Notes: generated by a model from the sequence alone, not told the origin. A stretch of DNA of 34,289 nt from an uncultured Collinsella sp. (GCA_934646965.1 CAKUEZ010000013.1:1-34289); one strand, 5' to 3'; positions 1 through 8,671 are shown, counted from the stretch's first letter. Made by a program: numbers and translations.

Positions 1-771
1 ACGCTTTTGCCCGAGCGGCTTCAGTACCGCCCGACCAAGATCGAGCTCGACGAGAGCATCGAGAAGGCCAAGGCGACTCTTCTTAAGAAGATCAAGCGCT
101 CGGTGTATGTGTACCGCGTAGACTGCGGCGGCTGCAACGGCTGCGAGATCGAGATCTTTGGTTCCATTACGCCCGTCTTTGACGTTGAGCGTTTTGGTAT
201 TAAGGTCGTGCCGTCGCCGCGCCACGCCGATGTGCTGCTGTACACCGGCGCCGTGACGCGTGCTATGCGCATGCCGGCTCTGCGTGCCTTTGAGGCCGCA
301 CCCGATCCCAAGATCGTGGTGTCCTACGGCGCGTGTGGCTGCACCGGCGGCATTTTCTACGACAACTACTGCGTGTGGGGCGGCACGGACAAGATTTTGC
401 CGGTCGATGTCTACATTCCCGGCTGCCCGCCCAGCCCCGCGCAGACCATCTACGGCTTTGCCATGGCGCTCGGTCTGCTCGACCAAAAGCTCCATGCCGA
501 GACCACGGTGGAGGCCGAAGGCGAGCAGGCAGACATTCTGCACCCCGGCGTGCCGTATAAGCTGCGCGTGGCCATCGAGCGCGAGGCTCGTGCCATGAGC
601 GGTTACCGCTATGGTCGCGACCTGGCCAACGAGTTTATGGATACGCTCGAGGGTGCGCCCAAGGGCGATATCCGCGGCGCCATGGCACTGCTCATCGACA
701 AGCAGGATGATCCCCGCCGCGTCGAGGTCTACTCGGCGCTGCAGGATCTGGTGCTGGCCGGAGGTCGCTAG
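1..771 (+). CDS. hycG: Formate hydrogenlyase small (electron-transfer) subunit, HycG/NuoB-like, 5' end cut
   Basis: This is the small subunit of a group 4 [NiFe] hydrogenase, homologous to NuoB of complex I. It passes electrons from the ferredoxin-like subunit to the NiFe large subunit on the inner membrane face. Cluster-ligand motifs are visible: VDCGGCNGCEIE about 40 residues in, then SYGACG, then IPGCPPSP. The whole sequence reads closely against E. coli HycG as I remember it, including the KKIKRS segment before the first cysteines and a C-terminal tail of similar length. The reading frame is open from base 1. A TTG at 7 could start translation, but the alignment suggests the true start is only a few codons upstream of the window. 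The next gene starts on the base after the stop codon, so this is part of a tightly packed hyc operon whose other subunits should lie upstream. Confidence 0.93.
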   Translation, partial: TLLPERLQYRPTKIELDESIEKAKATLLKKIKRSVYVYRVDCGGCNGCEIEIFGSITPVFDVERFGIKVVPSPRHADVLLYTGAVTRAMRMPALRAFEAAPDPKIVVSYGACGCTGGIFYDNYCVWGGTDKILPVDVYIPGCPPSPAQTIYGFAMALGLLDQKLHAETTVEAEGEQADILHPGVPYKLRVAIEREARAMSGYRYGRDLANEFMDTLEGAPKGDIRGAMALLIDKQDDPRRVEVYSALQDLVLAGGR

Positions 772-1353
772 ATGGAGCTTACGGACCGCTCGGGTTACTT
801 TGCGGGCCCCGGCATGCTCGGCGGCTCCTTCGGTGATGCCTCGCGCGCAAGCGTCGAGGCCGCCGAGGGCGTCGCCGATTCCTGCCTGGCCCACGAGCCC
901 GATCAGGTGGTCTTCTACGAGCTCATGCGCAAGTTTGTCGAGACCGAGGAAGACGTTCCCCAGGAGGCTTGCGACGTGCTGTACTACACGCTCGCCGTGG
1001 GCCACCACACCGGCGTGCTCGATTGCTTTGAGCCGCGCCTGTCCGTGCCGGTGGATGTCTTCTATTCGCTGGTCGATGCACTGCCGGAAGGGGAGGCCAA
1101 AACCAAGTTTGAGGCCATCCGCTCCTTTGGCGAGTGCCAGCTCGACAAAGCGGCGGTGCCCTCCCTGCTCGAGGCCTGCGATGCCTTGCTCGACGAGCGC
1201 GGCTTTCGCGGCTCGGCCAAGGCGGGTATCTCGGTGTTCGATAACGACTTTGGCCTTCACGCCCAGCAGGTCGCGTTTCTGATGAAGTTTCGCGACCTGG
1301 TGGAGCGTGTGCGCGACGTGTCGGGCGTGTACTTGACGGGAAGGTTGCAGTGA
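772..1353 (+). CDS. hycH: Formate hydrogenlyase maturation/assembly protein HycH
   Basis: HycH is a cytoplasmic accessory protein needed for assembly of hydrogenase 3; its biochemical role is poorly defined. The match is to the core VVFYELMRKFVETE, then LYYTLAVGHHTGVLDCFE, and the C-terminal YLTGRL, all recognisable from E. coli HycH. At 193 aa it is longer than the E. coli protein (about 136 aa). The extra length is mainly an N-terminal extension of about 45 residues with no motif I recognise, so a later start cannot be fully excluded. However, the ATG at 772 directly follows the hycG stop, which fits translational coupling. The end overlaps the start of hycI. Confidence 0.87.
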   Translation: MELTDRSGYFAGPGMLGGSFGDASRASVEAAEGVADSCLAHEPDQVVFYELMRKFVETEEDVPQEACDVLYYTLAVGHHTGVLDCFEPRLSVPVDVFYSLVDALPEGEAKTKFEAIRSFGECQLDKAAVPSLLEACDALLDERGFRGSAKAGISVFDNDFGLHAQQVAFLMKFRDLVERVRDVSGVYLTGRLQ

Positions 1354-1856
1354 TGGGCCGCGTTGTTGATGGCCAGGTGAATGGTGCCCCCTTTGTGGGC
1401 ATCGTGCTCACAGCCGGAAGCGTTTTGCGCGCCGACGATGCCGCCGGCCCCGTGCTCTCTAAAAAGATGGAGGACGCGCCCATCGCCGGTTGGTACACCA
1501 TCGACGGCGGGCAGACGCCCGAGGACGACATCATCGAGGTCAAGCGCGTGCGTCCGCCGCGCCTGGTTCTGGTTGATGCCGCCGACATGGCCCTGCCCGT
1601 CGGCGCGATCCGCCTGCTCGACAAAAGCGACGTGGCTCGTAAGTCGATGTTCACCACACATTCGCTTCCGCTCTCGATTCTGATCGAAGAGATCGAGCAA
1701 TCATGCGAAGATATCGTCTTCATAGGGATTCAGCCGGGCGACACGGAGTTCTACAACCCCATGTCCCCGGAGGTCTTTGACGCTGTCGACGCCGTGTACG
1801 ACGCCGTGGCCTCCAACGACTTTTCCCACTTTGTCCGCTTGGGGCAGGAGCTGTAG
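1353..1856 (+). CDS. hycI: Hydrogenase 3 maturation endopeptidase HycI
   Basis: This protease removes the C-terminal tail of the hydrogenase large subunit after nickel insertion. Family features seen are the DDAAGP motif near residue 30, the VDAADM segment holding the second metal-binding Asp, and TTHSLPL with the conserved His. The downstream IGIQPGDTEFYNPMSPEV stretch also matches HycI. The N-terminal motif is degenerate: E. coli HycI has GNSMMGDDGAGP, whereas here it reads AGSVLRADDAAGP. The first Gly-Asn is therefore lost but the nickel-sensing Asp is retained. The ATG at 1353 overlaps the hycH TGA; a GTG at 1350 is an alternative. Length (about 167 aa) is normal. Confidence 0.88.
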   Translation: MGRVVDGQVNGAPFVGIVLTAGSVLRADDAAGPVLSKKMEDAPIAGWYTIDGGQTPEDDIIEVKRVRPPRLVLVDAADMALPVGAIRLLDKSDVARKSMFTTHSLPLSILIEEIEQSCEDIVFIGIQPGDTEFYNPMSPEVFDAVDAVYDAVASNDFSHFVRLGQEL

Positions 1857-1895
1857 GAGCGCTTGTCCCTGCTGATTAGGAAAGAAGTGATTGAC

Positions 1896-2735
1896 ATGGC
1901 AGATACCAAGGTGGAGTATCCCACTCCCGATTGCCTGGCGCCCGCCGCGATTGAGGCAAAGACCGAGGCCGCCGGCGTGACCAAGGCAAACCTGCCGGTC
2001 GCGAAGGCCTTTGTCTTGGCGATGTTCGCCGGTGCGTTCATCGCCTTTGGTGGCCTGTTCTTTACCGTGTTCTTGAGCGATAGCACCTTGGGCTGGGGTG
2101 CCCAGCGTGTTGTGGGCGGCCTGTGCTTTTGCCTGGGCCTGGTGCTCGTGCTTATTTGCGGCGCCGAGCTCTTTACGGGCAACTCGCTTATGGTCTGCGC
2201 GCTCAAGAGCAAAAAGATCACGTTAGGTCAGATGCTGAAAGCCTGGCTTGTCGTGTGGGTCGGTAACTTTGTCGGTGCCCTGTTCATCGTCTTTTTGGTG
2301 TACATGGCCGGCATCTATAAGCTCAACGGCGAAGCGGTCGCCAACTCCATGGTGAGTGTGGCTGCCGGCAAGGTGACGATCGACTGGATGACGATCTTCT
2401 TCCGCGGCATCCTGTGCAACATCTTTGTATGCCTGGCCGTGTGGATCGGTACCGCCGGCAAGACCGTGGTCGATAAGGTCGTGGGTATTCTGCTGCCCAT
2501 CGCCGCCTTTGTGGCCTGCGGTTTTGAGCACTGCGTTGCCAACATGTACTTTTTGCCCATGGGCGCCGTGATGCACGCGTGCGGCTACGGTGCCGACGTT
2601 GCCGGCGCCGATGCCCTCAACGTCGCAGGCATCGCGTTTAACCTGTCTGCCGCCACGCTGGGCAACATCGTGGGCGGCGCGGTTCTGATCGCGCTCGGCT
2701 ATTGGTTCATTTATGCCAAGAAGTCCGAGGCGTAA
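1896..2735 (+). CDS. Formate/nitrite transporter family channel (FocA-like)
   Basis: Inner-membrane FNT-family channel, about 279 aa, with six hydrophobic segments. In this context it most likely moves formate, the substrate of the hydrogenlyase encoded just upstream. Diagnostic features are CGAELFTGN, which holds the Thr of the gating loop in FocA, and FEHCVANMYFLPMG, which holds the conserved pore His. The ATG at 1896 is chosen because an AGGAAAG ribosome site (1878-1884) precedes it. A TTG at 1863 would add eleven residues with no better site. It lies 39 bases after hycI and is followed by a terminator, so it probably closes the hyc operon. Formate is inferred from context; nitrite or hydrosulfide cannot be excluded. 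Confidence 0.87.
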   Translation: MADTKVEYPTPDCLAPAAIEAKTEAAGVTKANLPVAKAFVLAMFAGAFIAFGGLFFTVFLSDSTLGWGAQRVVGGLCFCLGLVLVLICGAELFTGNSLMVCALKSKKITLGQMLKAWLVVWVGNFVGALFIVFLVYMAGIYKLNGEAVANSMVSVAAGKVTIDWMTIFFRGILCNIFVCLAVWIGTAGKTVVDKVVGILLPIAAFVACGFEHCVANMYFLPMGAVMHACGYGADVAGADALNVAGIAFNLSAATLGNIVGGAVLIALGYWFIYAKKSEA

Positions 2736-2756
2736 AAGGGCTGTCTACTGAGTGTT

Positions 2757-2795
2757 AAGCCTCCCGCGGGCGTTGCCGTGCGGGAGGCTATTTGG
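2757..2795 (+). terminator. Intrinsic terminator after the formate channel gene
   Basis: GCCTCCCGC (2759-2767) pairs perfectly with GCGGGAGGC (2780-2788) around a 12-nt loop. The following tract, TATTTGGCTTTGG, is only moderately T-rich. It sits 24 bases past the stop codon and separates the hyc operon from the next gene. Confidence 0.75.
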
Positions 2796-2854
2796 CTTTG
2801 GGGCTGTTGTTTGCCCGTTAGTCTTTGTGTTTAGTTTGGAAAGGGGTAATCGAG

Positions 2855-4972
2855 ATGGCATCTGATGCTGAGCGTGCCGGTCGCACCGTGGTGACCACGT
2901 GCGGGGGATGCTATGCCGATTGCGCCCTTGCGGCCCATGTTGAGGATGGGCGTGTGGTGGCCGAACTTCCGGTGCCGGGGCACCCGTGTACGGCGCGGGC
3001 CCTGTGCGCTCGCGGGCGGCATCGCCTGTCCATGCCGTTTGACGAGCGTGACCGGATTTTGCACCCCATGCGTCGCCGCGAGGATGGCTCGGGGTTCGAT
3101 GCGGTGAGCTGGGACGAGGCGTTTGCTCAGATTGCGGCGCGCCTTGGCGGGGTCGTGGATGCGTATGGCGCCCGTGCGCTGGGCATGACGCTCGGTGTAC
3201 CCTCGTTCGACCGTTATTGGGCCTATCGTTTTATGCACGCGCTGGGGTCGCCCAATGTGTACGGTGCCGACGGCGCCTGTGAGGTGAGCCGCCTGACCGG
3301 TTGGGAGCACAGCTTGGGTTACAGCCCGGCATCCGACTTGGCCCATACCGATTGCATCATGTACCTGGGGCGCTCCATCGTGGATTCGTCGACGATGGGC
3401 GCAGTCGATGCTTTGAACGATGCCCGTCGGCGCGGGGCGAAGATCATTGTGGTGGATCCGCGGCGCAGCGGCTCGGCCGCGCTTGCCGACCGCTGGCTTC
3501 GCGTGCGCCCGGGCTGCGACTTGGCCCTGCTGCTGGGTATTGCCCATGTACTCATTGTCGAGGACCTGTACGACCACGACTTTGTGGCCCGCTATACCAC
3601 GGGGTTTGATGAGTTGGCGCAGGCGGCTTGTGCCTGGACGCCCGAGTGGGCTGAGTCGATGTGCGACGTGCCGGCCGACGACATCCGTGCGACGGCGCGC
3701 GATTTGGCTGCTGCGGCGCCTGCCGCCGTGGTCGATGCGGGCTTTCACGGCGGCATCGGCATCGCGTATGCCAACAGTACCCAGACGGCGCGCGCCATCT
3801 GCCTGGTCGATGTGTTGTTGGGCTGTCTGGGACATGCGGGCGGCGCCCTCAACCCGCCGACGCCGCTTGCGCTGGGCGACTTGGACCCTGCGCGCTTTGC
3901 GACGCCGCCGGTGCCGCGTGAGCCCAAGTTGGGCTCGGCGCGCTATCCGCTCGTCGATCCGGTGCGCGGCCTGTGTACGACCATTGGCCAGTCCATTCTT
4001 GCCGGCGACCTGCGCGGGCTCATCGTCTATGCTAGCAATCCGGGTGCGGGTTACGGCAACGCGCAGGCTTGGCTGGGCATCTTGCAGCAGCTCGATCTGC
4101 TCGTGACCATCGATATCCGCTGGTCCGAGACGGCGCGTGCTTCCGATTTTGTACTGCCCGATGTGACGTATCTGGAGGCCGACCGCGGTGTGGGCACGGT
4201 CGTGGGCCGCAACGATGCGCGCGTGTTCTACCGCAATGCCGTACTGCCGGTTTTGCATGGCGATACGCGTCCCGGCCGGGAGATCTTTGCCGGTCTGGCT
4301 GCTGCCTGCGGCGTGGGCGAGTACTTCGGTTTTTCGCCGGACGACCTTGCGGCGGCCCAGGTGGCTCCGTTTGGGATCGACCTGGCTGCGCTCAAGGAAC
4401 GCGGTTGGGCCGACACGGGCGCGTCGCTTCCGCCGCGTACGGGCGAGCCGGTGATTCCGCTGGACGGCGGCAAGATTGCGCTGGCAAGCGACGTGTGGGA
4501 GCGTGCTGGTTTGGGTCGTGTTCCCGGCTGGATTGCCCCCATGGTGGAGCCAGGTCCGGGGATGTTTCGCCTCATTAGCGGCAACCGCCCCTTTGAGTCG
4601 CACACGTCGCGCAGGCTCGCGGCAGCCGGTGCCGCCGAATCTGGATCCGACTTGGACGCCGTGCAGATGAATGCCGACGCCGCCGCGCGCATGGGCATCG
4701 CCAATGGCGAGGTCGTCGAGCTGGTGAGCGACATAGGCCGCGACCGCGTGCGTGTGGAGGCCACGCCCTATCTGCATCCGGCGTGCATCTTTACCTCGGC
4801 CGCTCCCGGTGGGCGTTCGTTTGGCGCCGGTTTGGATGGTGTCCAAGCGCTCGGCGTCGGCCCGCTCGACCACACGCCGCTGCGCTGGGATCCCATTACG
4901 GGCGCCGCGCTCACTCAGGAAAACGCCGTTCGCGTGGAAAAGATTGCCGCGCGCGGGGATAATGACGAGTAA
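2855..4972 (+). CDS. Molybdopterin oxidoreductase (DMSO reductase superfamily), substrate unknown
   Basis: A 705-aa catalytic subunit of the bis-MGD (Mo or W) oxidoreductase superfamily. The N-terminal [4Fe-4S] motif is C16-x2-C19-x3-C23-x27-C51. The probable metal ligand is Cys142 in GADGACEVSR, encoded by TGT, so it is not a selenocysteine enzyme. That segment (GSPNVYG then C-x2-S-R) resembles the thiosulfate/polysulfide reductase branch more than E. coli FdhF. The C-terminal molybdopterin dinucleotide-binding domain is complete (ISGNRPFESHTSRR, then NGEVVELVSD). There is no twin-arginine signal peptide, so it should be cytoplasmic. No ferredoxin-like or membrane-anchor subunit is adjacent. 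The ATG at 2855 follows AAAGGGG (2840-2846). Automated calls of formate dehydrogenase or anaerobic dehydrogenase are plausible, but the substrate cannot be read from the sequence. Confidence 0.85.
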   Translation: MASDAERAGRTVVTTCGGCYADCALAAHVEDGRVVAELPVPGHPCTARALCARGRHRLSMPFDERDRILHPMRRREDGSGFDAVSWDEAFAQIAARLGGVVDAYGARALGMTLGVPSFDRYWAYRFMHALGSPNVYGADGACEVSRLTGWEHSLGYSPASDLAHTDCIMYLGRSIVDSSTMGAVDALNDARRRGAKIIVVDPRRSGSAALADRWLRVRPGCDLALLLGIAHVLIVEDLYDHDFVARYTTGFDELAQAACAWTPEWAESMCDVPADDIRATARDLAAAAPAAVVDAGFHGGIGIAYANSTQTARAICLVDVLLGCLGHAGGALNPPTPLALGDLDPARFATPPVPREPKLGSARYPLVDPVRGLCTTIGQSILAGDLRGLIVYASNPGAGYGNAQAWLGILQQLDLLVTIDIRWSETARASDFVLPDVTYLEADRGVGTVVGRNDARVFYRNAVLPVLHGDTRPGREIFAGLAAACGVGEYFGFSPDDLAAAQVAPFGIDLAALKERGWADTGASLPPRTGEPVIPLDGGKIALASDVWERAGLGRVPGWIAPMVEPGPGMFRLISGNRPFESHTSRRLAAAGAAESGSDLDAVQMNADAAARMGIANGEVVELVSDIGRDRVRVEATPYLHPACIFTSAAPGGRSFGAGLDGVQALGVGPLDHTPLRWDPITGAALTQENAVRVEKIAARGDNDE

Positions 4973-5024
4973 TTGACTCAGCTAATCTATTCGGCTGATT
5001 CACGTTTCTTTTGAAAGGCCGCAC

Positions 5025-6482
5025 ATGAGCGATAGCCAGAACATTTCCGATGAGGTGCGCGCCCGCCTGCGCGCCATTCCTTCCGTCAACGAGCTGCTCA
5101 CCGAGTGGCCGGTGGTGAAGGCGGCGGGGGAGACGTGCGACGCGGTGGTCCATGCTGCCGTCACGGCCGAGCTCGACGAGGAGCGTGCCGCTATCCGTGC
5201 CGGCGCCGCCCCGCGCTCCAAGCGCGAGCTGGCATCGGCCATCGAATTCCGCGCGCATCGTTCTGCGCTGCCGAGCCTGCGCCCGGCGGTTAATGCCACG
5301 GGCGTGGTCATCCATACCAACCTGGGTCGCGCCCCGCTTGCGGAGTCGGCCGCCAAGGCCGTGGCCGAGGTCGCGCGCGGGTACAGCACGCTTGAGTACA
5401 GTGTCGACACCTGCTCGCGCGGGTCGCGCAAGGAGCATGCCGCGCAGCTGATTCGTTCGCTCACCGGTGCCGAGGACGCGCTCGTCGTCAATAACAATGC
5501 CGCCGCGGTGCTGCTGGTGCTGGCCACCCATGCCGCGGGCAAAGAGGTCATCGTGAGCCGCGGCGAGCTCGTCGAGATCGGCGGCAGCTTCCGCATTCCC
5601 GATGTCATGGAGGCATCGGGCGCTCGGCTCGTCGAGGTCGGCGCCACCAACCGTACGCACCTTGCCGACTACGAGCGTGCCATTACTCCCGACACGGCCA
5701 TGATCCTCAAGGTTCATCCTTCCAACTACCGCATTGAGGGCTTTCACGAGGAGGTGAGCTCCAAGGAGCTTGCCGCGCTGGCGCACAAGCACGGCTTGCT
5801 GTTCTACGAGGACCAGGGCTCGGGCGCGCTGCTGCCTGACGACATCCTGGTCCGCGGCGGCGAGGAGACTACGCCGACCTCGGTCGCCGCCGGGCTCGAC
5901 ATCGTGTCGTGCTCGGGCGACAAGCTGCTCGGTGCCGCGCAGGCGGGCATTATCATGGGCCGTCGCGACCTGATTCAGGCCTGCGGCGCACATCCGCTCA
6001 TGCGCGCCCTGCGCCCGGGCAAGCTCGCGCTGACGGCGCTCGAGGCCACGCTGCACATCTACATGGACGGCGCCGATGTGGCCCATCGCGACATTCCGGT
6101 GCTCAGCATGCTTACGCTTCCGCAGGCTCATCTGGAGCGTCGCGCGCGCAAGCTGCGCGACCTTATGGCGGCGGGGCTCGATAAGGCCGGCTGCCCGTGC
6201 GCCGTTGAGTTGGAGATTGTCGAAGAGTCGTCGACACCCGGCGGCGGTTCGTTGCCTACCGTCGAGCTGCCGACGATGTGTGTTGCCGTGCGCCTTGTTG
6301 ACGAGCACCTGACGGTCGACGCACTCAAGCGCTCGCTTGTTCAAGACTTCGATACGCCGGTCGTTACGCGCACCTTGCACGATCGTATTCTGTTTGACGT
6401 CCGCACGCTTGTGGGCGACCGCGATATCGAGACCACGGCCTCGACGCTTGCCGCGTGCGTTGCCAAGGCGGCGCGCCGATGA
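5025..6482 (+). CDS. selA: L-seryl-tRNA(Sec) selenium transferase SelA
   Basis: PLP-dependent enzyme that converts Ser-tRNA(Sec) to Sec-tRNA(Sec) using selenophosphate. It is 485 aa, normal for bacterial SelA, which forms a homodecamer. The order of motifs is an N-terminal helical domain (RLRAIPSVNELL), then NATGVVIHTNLGRAPL, TLEYSVDTCSRGSR, the nucleotide-facing NNNAAAVLL, EDQGSGALL, and SCSGDKLLGAAQAG with the Schiff-base Lys300. The C-terminal domain has the expected FDTPVVTRTLHDRILFDVRTL. The start at 5025 follows GAAAGG (5013-5018). Its stop overlaps the selB start (ATGA), so the two are translationally coupled. Confidence 0.97.
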   Translation: MSDSQNISDEVRARLRAIPSVNELLTEWPVVKAAGETCDAVVHAAVTAELDEERAAIRAGAAPRSKRELASAIEFRAHRSALPSLRPAVNATGVVIHTNLGRAPLAESAAKAVAEVARGYSTLEYSVDTCSRGSRKEHAAQLIRSLTGAEDALVVNNNAAAVLLVLATHAAGKEVIVSRGELVEIGGSFRIPDVMEASGARLVEVGATNRTHLADYERAITPDTAMILKVHPSNYRIEGFHEEVSSKELAALAHKHGLLFYEDQGSGALLPDDILVRGGEETTPTSVAAGLDIVSCSGDKLLGAAQAGIIMGRRDLIQACGAHPLMRALRPGKLALTALEATLHIYMDGADVAHRDIPVLSMLTLPQAHLERRARKLRDLMAAGLDKAGCPCAVELEIVEESSTPGGGSLPTVELPTMCVAVRLVDEHLTVDALKRSLVQDFDTPVVTRTLHDRILFDVRTLVGDRDIETTASTLAACVAKAARR

Positions 6483-8446
6483 GCTCGGATAACACACTCG
6501 TGGAATGCCCCGTCATCGTGGGCACGGCGGGCCACGTCGACCACGGCAAGTCGGCGCTTATCGAGGCACTGACGGGCAAAAATCCCGACCGCTTGGAGGT
6601 CGAGCGTCGCCGCGGCATGACCGTGGAGCTGGGCTTTGGCGAGCTGGCCCTGCCGAGCGGCAAGATCGTGGGCCTGGTCGATGTGCCAGGGCATGCGCAC
6701 TATCTGCGCGCCATGGTGCAGGGCGCTACGGGCATCGATGTAGCCGTGTTGGTGGTATCGGCCGTCGAGGGCGTGATGCCGCAGACGCGCGAGCACGTGC
6801 ACGTGCTGGAGCTGTTGGGCGTCACATACATGGTGGTCGCGCTGACGATGTGCGACCTGGCCGATGCCGAGATGACCGAGCTTGCCGAGCTCGACGTCGA
6901 TGACTTTTTGTCGGACACCGTGTTTGCGGGTGCTCCGATCGTTCCCGTGTCGTCCAAGACGGGCGAGGGGATTGATGCGCTGCTGGCCGCGCTCGATGAG
7001 TGCGTGGGTGCCTGTTGGGATGCTTGCCGCGACCGCGCCGAGTGCACCGACGCCGCGCCGCGCCTGCCGATCGATCGCTGTTTTACGATCAAGGGTGCGG
7101 GCACCGTCGTGACGGGAACGTTGCACGATGCGCCGATCGCGGTGGGCGACGAGCTCGTCGCGCTACCGTCGCGTACGGCCTGTCGCGTGCGCGGAATTCA
7201 GGTGCATGGCGACACGCAGCGGGCGCTGCCCGGTCAGCGCGTGGCGCTCAACCTGGTGGGCGATGGCGTCGCGGCGCTCGATCGCGGCGAGATGCTCGGT
7301 GTGGAGGGCCGCTTTGGCCAGACGCTGCGTTTTATGATGACGTTGTCCTACCTGGGCCGCGAGGGCGCCAAGCCGCGTGTGCTCGAGTCGGGCGCGCGCG
7401 TGCACGTGATGGCGGGCACGGCCGAGGTCGTCGGGCGCATCATGCTCATGGAGGGCGAGGCTCCTGTGGCGGTGGGCGAGACGCGCATCGTGCAGGTTCG
7501 TTTGGAAGATCCGCTGCCCTTGCGCGCTGGGGACCATGTTGTGGTGCTGTCGTACTCGCCGGTTATGCTTATTGGCGGCGGGCGCGTGCTGCTGTCTCGC
7601 TGCCGCCGCTCGCGTGAGCTTGCCGAAGGGGAGCGTTCGCTGTATGCGGCGCTCGAGTCCGGCGATATCGCGGGCAGTGTGGGCGCTTGGCTGGCGCTGC
7701 AGGCGCTGCCGGTTACGGCGGTTGATGTTGCCGAGGCTTTGGATCTTGCTGTCGGCGAGGTCGATGCCGCACTGCGCGGGTTGGTGGCGCAGGGCTCCGT
7801 TCGCAAACTTGCCGCGGGTGATTCGGGCCTCTTGGCGGACGCCGTGGTGCTCGACGCCGCGATGGATGCACTGGCGGCGACCCTGTCGGCCATGCACTCG
7901 GCGGCTCCCAAGGAGACGGGCTTTACGCCCGGCGCCGTTGCCCATGCTGCGTGGCCTGCCGCTGATGAAGGCGTTGCCGCGGCCCTGATTGCCGAGGGCT
8001 GCTCGCGTGGCGTGTGCGCCACCGAGGGTGCCGAGGTATTCGATCCGCATTCGGCCGCCGCGGCGGCACGCGTGGTGCGCGAGGCATGCGAGCGGATCGT
8101 CGCGTTGCTTGACGAGGCCGGTCTGGATGCACCGGCGCTTTCCGAGGTGGGCGAGCAGTTGCAGCTCGATCGCGACATCATGACGCGCGCCCTGCGCGAG
8201 CTTTCGCTCAACCGTTCGATCGTTAAGGTCGAGCGCGACGTTGCCCTGTCTGCCGCCGCCGAGGCCCGTGCGCGTGAGGTCGTCGCAGCGGCCATCGCCG
8301 ATGCCGGCGGCGCTGCCACCACGAGCGTGCTGCGCGAGGCCCTGGGTGTGTCGCGCAAACGTGCCATCAGCATCTTGGAGCACCTGGATGCCGTGCGCTT
8401 TACGGTGCTCGACAAGGAAGCCGGCGGCCTGCGCTCCCTGCGCTAG
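6479..8446 (+). CDS. selB: Selenocysteine-specific elongation factor SelB
   Basis: GTPase that delivers Sec-tRNA(Sec) to ribosomes paused at a UGA preceding a SECIS hairpin. It is 655 aa. The N-terminal EF-Tu-like part shows the P-loop GHVDHGKS (18-25), a switch region around RRRGMTVELGF and DVPGH (68-72). The usual N/T-K-x-D guanine-recognition motif reads TMCD (123-126), missing the Lys. Domains II and III follow, including FTIKGAGTVVTGTL. The last ~250 residues are the winged-helix repeats that bind SECIS RNA, with LNRSIVKVERD and GVSRKRAISILEHLD near the end. The start overlaps the selA stop by four bases. selC lies 257 bases downstream. Confidence 0.97.
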   Translation: MSSDNTLVECPVIVGTAGHVDHGKSALIEALTGKNPDRLEVERRRGMTVELGFGELALPSGKIVGLVDVPGHAHYLRAMVQGATGIDVAVLVVSAVEGVMPQTREHVHVLELLGVTYMVVALTMCDLADAEMTELAELDVDDFLSDTVFAGAPIVPVSSKTGEGIDALLAALDECVGACWDACRDRAECTDAAPRLPIDRCFTIKGAGTVVTGTLHDAPIAVGDELVALPSRTACRVRGIQVHGDTQRALPGQRVALNLVGDGVAALDRGEMLGVEGRFGQTLRFMMTLSYLGREGAKPRVLESGARVHVMAGTAEVVGRIMLMEGEAPVAVGETRIVQVRLEDPLPLRAGDHVVVLSYSPVMLIGGGRVLLSRCRRSRELAEGERSLYAALESGDIAGSVGAWLALQALPVTAVDVAEALDLAVGEVDAALRGLVAQGSVRKLAAGDSGLLADAVVLDAAMDALAATLSAMHSAAPKETGFTPGAVAHAAWPAADEGVAAALIAEGCSRGVCATEGAEVFDPHSAAAAARVVREACERIVALLDEAGLDAPALSEVGEQLQLDRDIMTRALRELSLNRSIVKVERDVALSAAAEARAREVVAAAIADAGGAATTSVLREALGVSRKRAISILEHLDAVRFTVLDKEAGGLRSLR

Positions 8447-8461
8447 CGATCGCCCCATAAC

Positions 8462-8524
8462 TTGCGGTGAAATAGTTCCTGTTTTCCGCTCCAAAGGCCT
8501 CAATCAGGAACTATTTCACCGCAA
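8462..8524. repeat. Palindromic repeat, family A, copy 1
   Basis: TTGCGGTGAAATAGTTCCTG (8462-8481) is a perfect 20-bp inverted repeat of 8505-8524, with a 23-nt loop. Related copies occur at 24017-24081 and 25551-25614. No T-tract follows, so it is not a classical intrinsic terminator, though it lies just after selB. Confidence 0.85.
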
Positions 8525-8564
8525 CTTCTAACCAGTATTGTTGGGACGGGGCTGTTGTCGCTGA

Positions 8565-8671
8565 GTAGTCTTTTTGGGACGGGGCTATTTTAGCTGCCCC
8601 TGCCGTCAACCAACCTAACCGTCGCATTACCAGCCGGGGTAGCTAAAATAGCCCCGTCCCAAAAAGACTAC
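8565..8671. repeat. Long palindromic repeat, family B, between selB and selC
   Basis: A 36-bp inverted repeat (8565-8600 with 8636-8671) that has one mismatch. The arm core contains TTTTTGGGACGGGGCTATTT, and the loop is 35 nt. A degraded direct copy of one arm lies just before it at about 8538-8560 (TTGGGACGGGGCTGTTGT). Another half copy occurs at 25637-25673. The right arm ends 12 bases before the extended -10 element of selC. Confidence 0.85.

Noticed and set aside
3278..3280. Possible selenocysteine codon in the molybdopterin oxidoreductase
   Set aside because: The ligand codon is TGT (Cys), and no in-frame TGA interrupts the gene.
2831..4873. Long open frame on the minus strand opposite the molybdopterin oxidoreductase
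   Set aside because: It mirrors a gene with clear family motifs; its translation is Arg/His/Ala-rich low-complexity sequence typical of the antisense of GC-rich genes.
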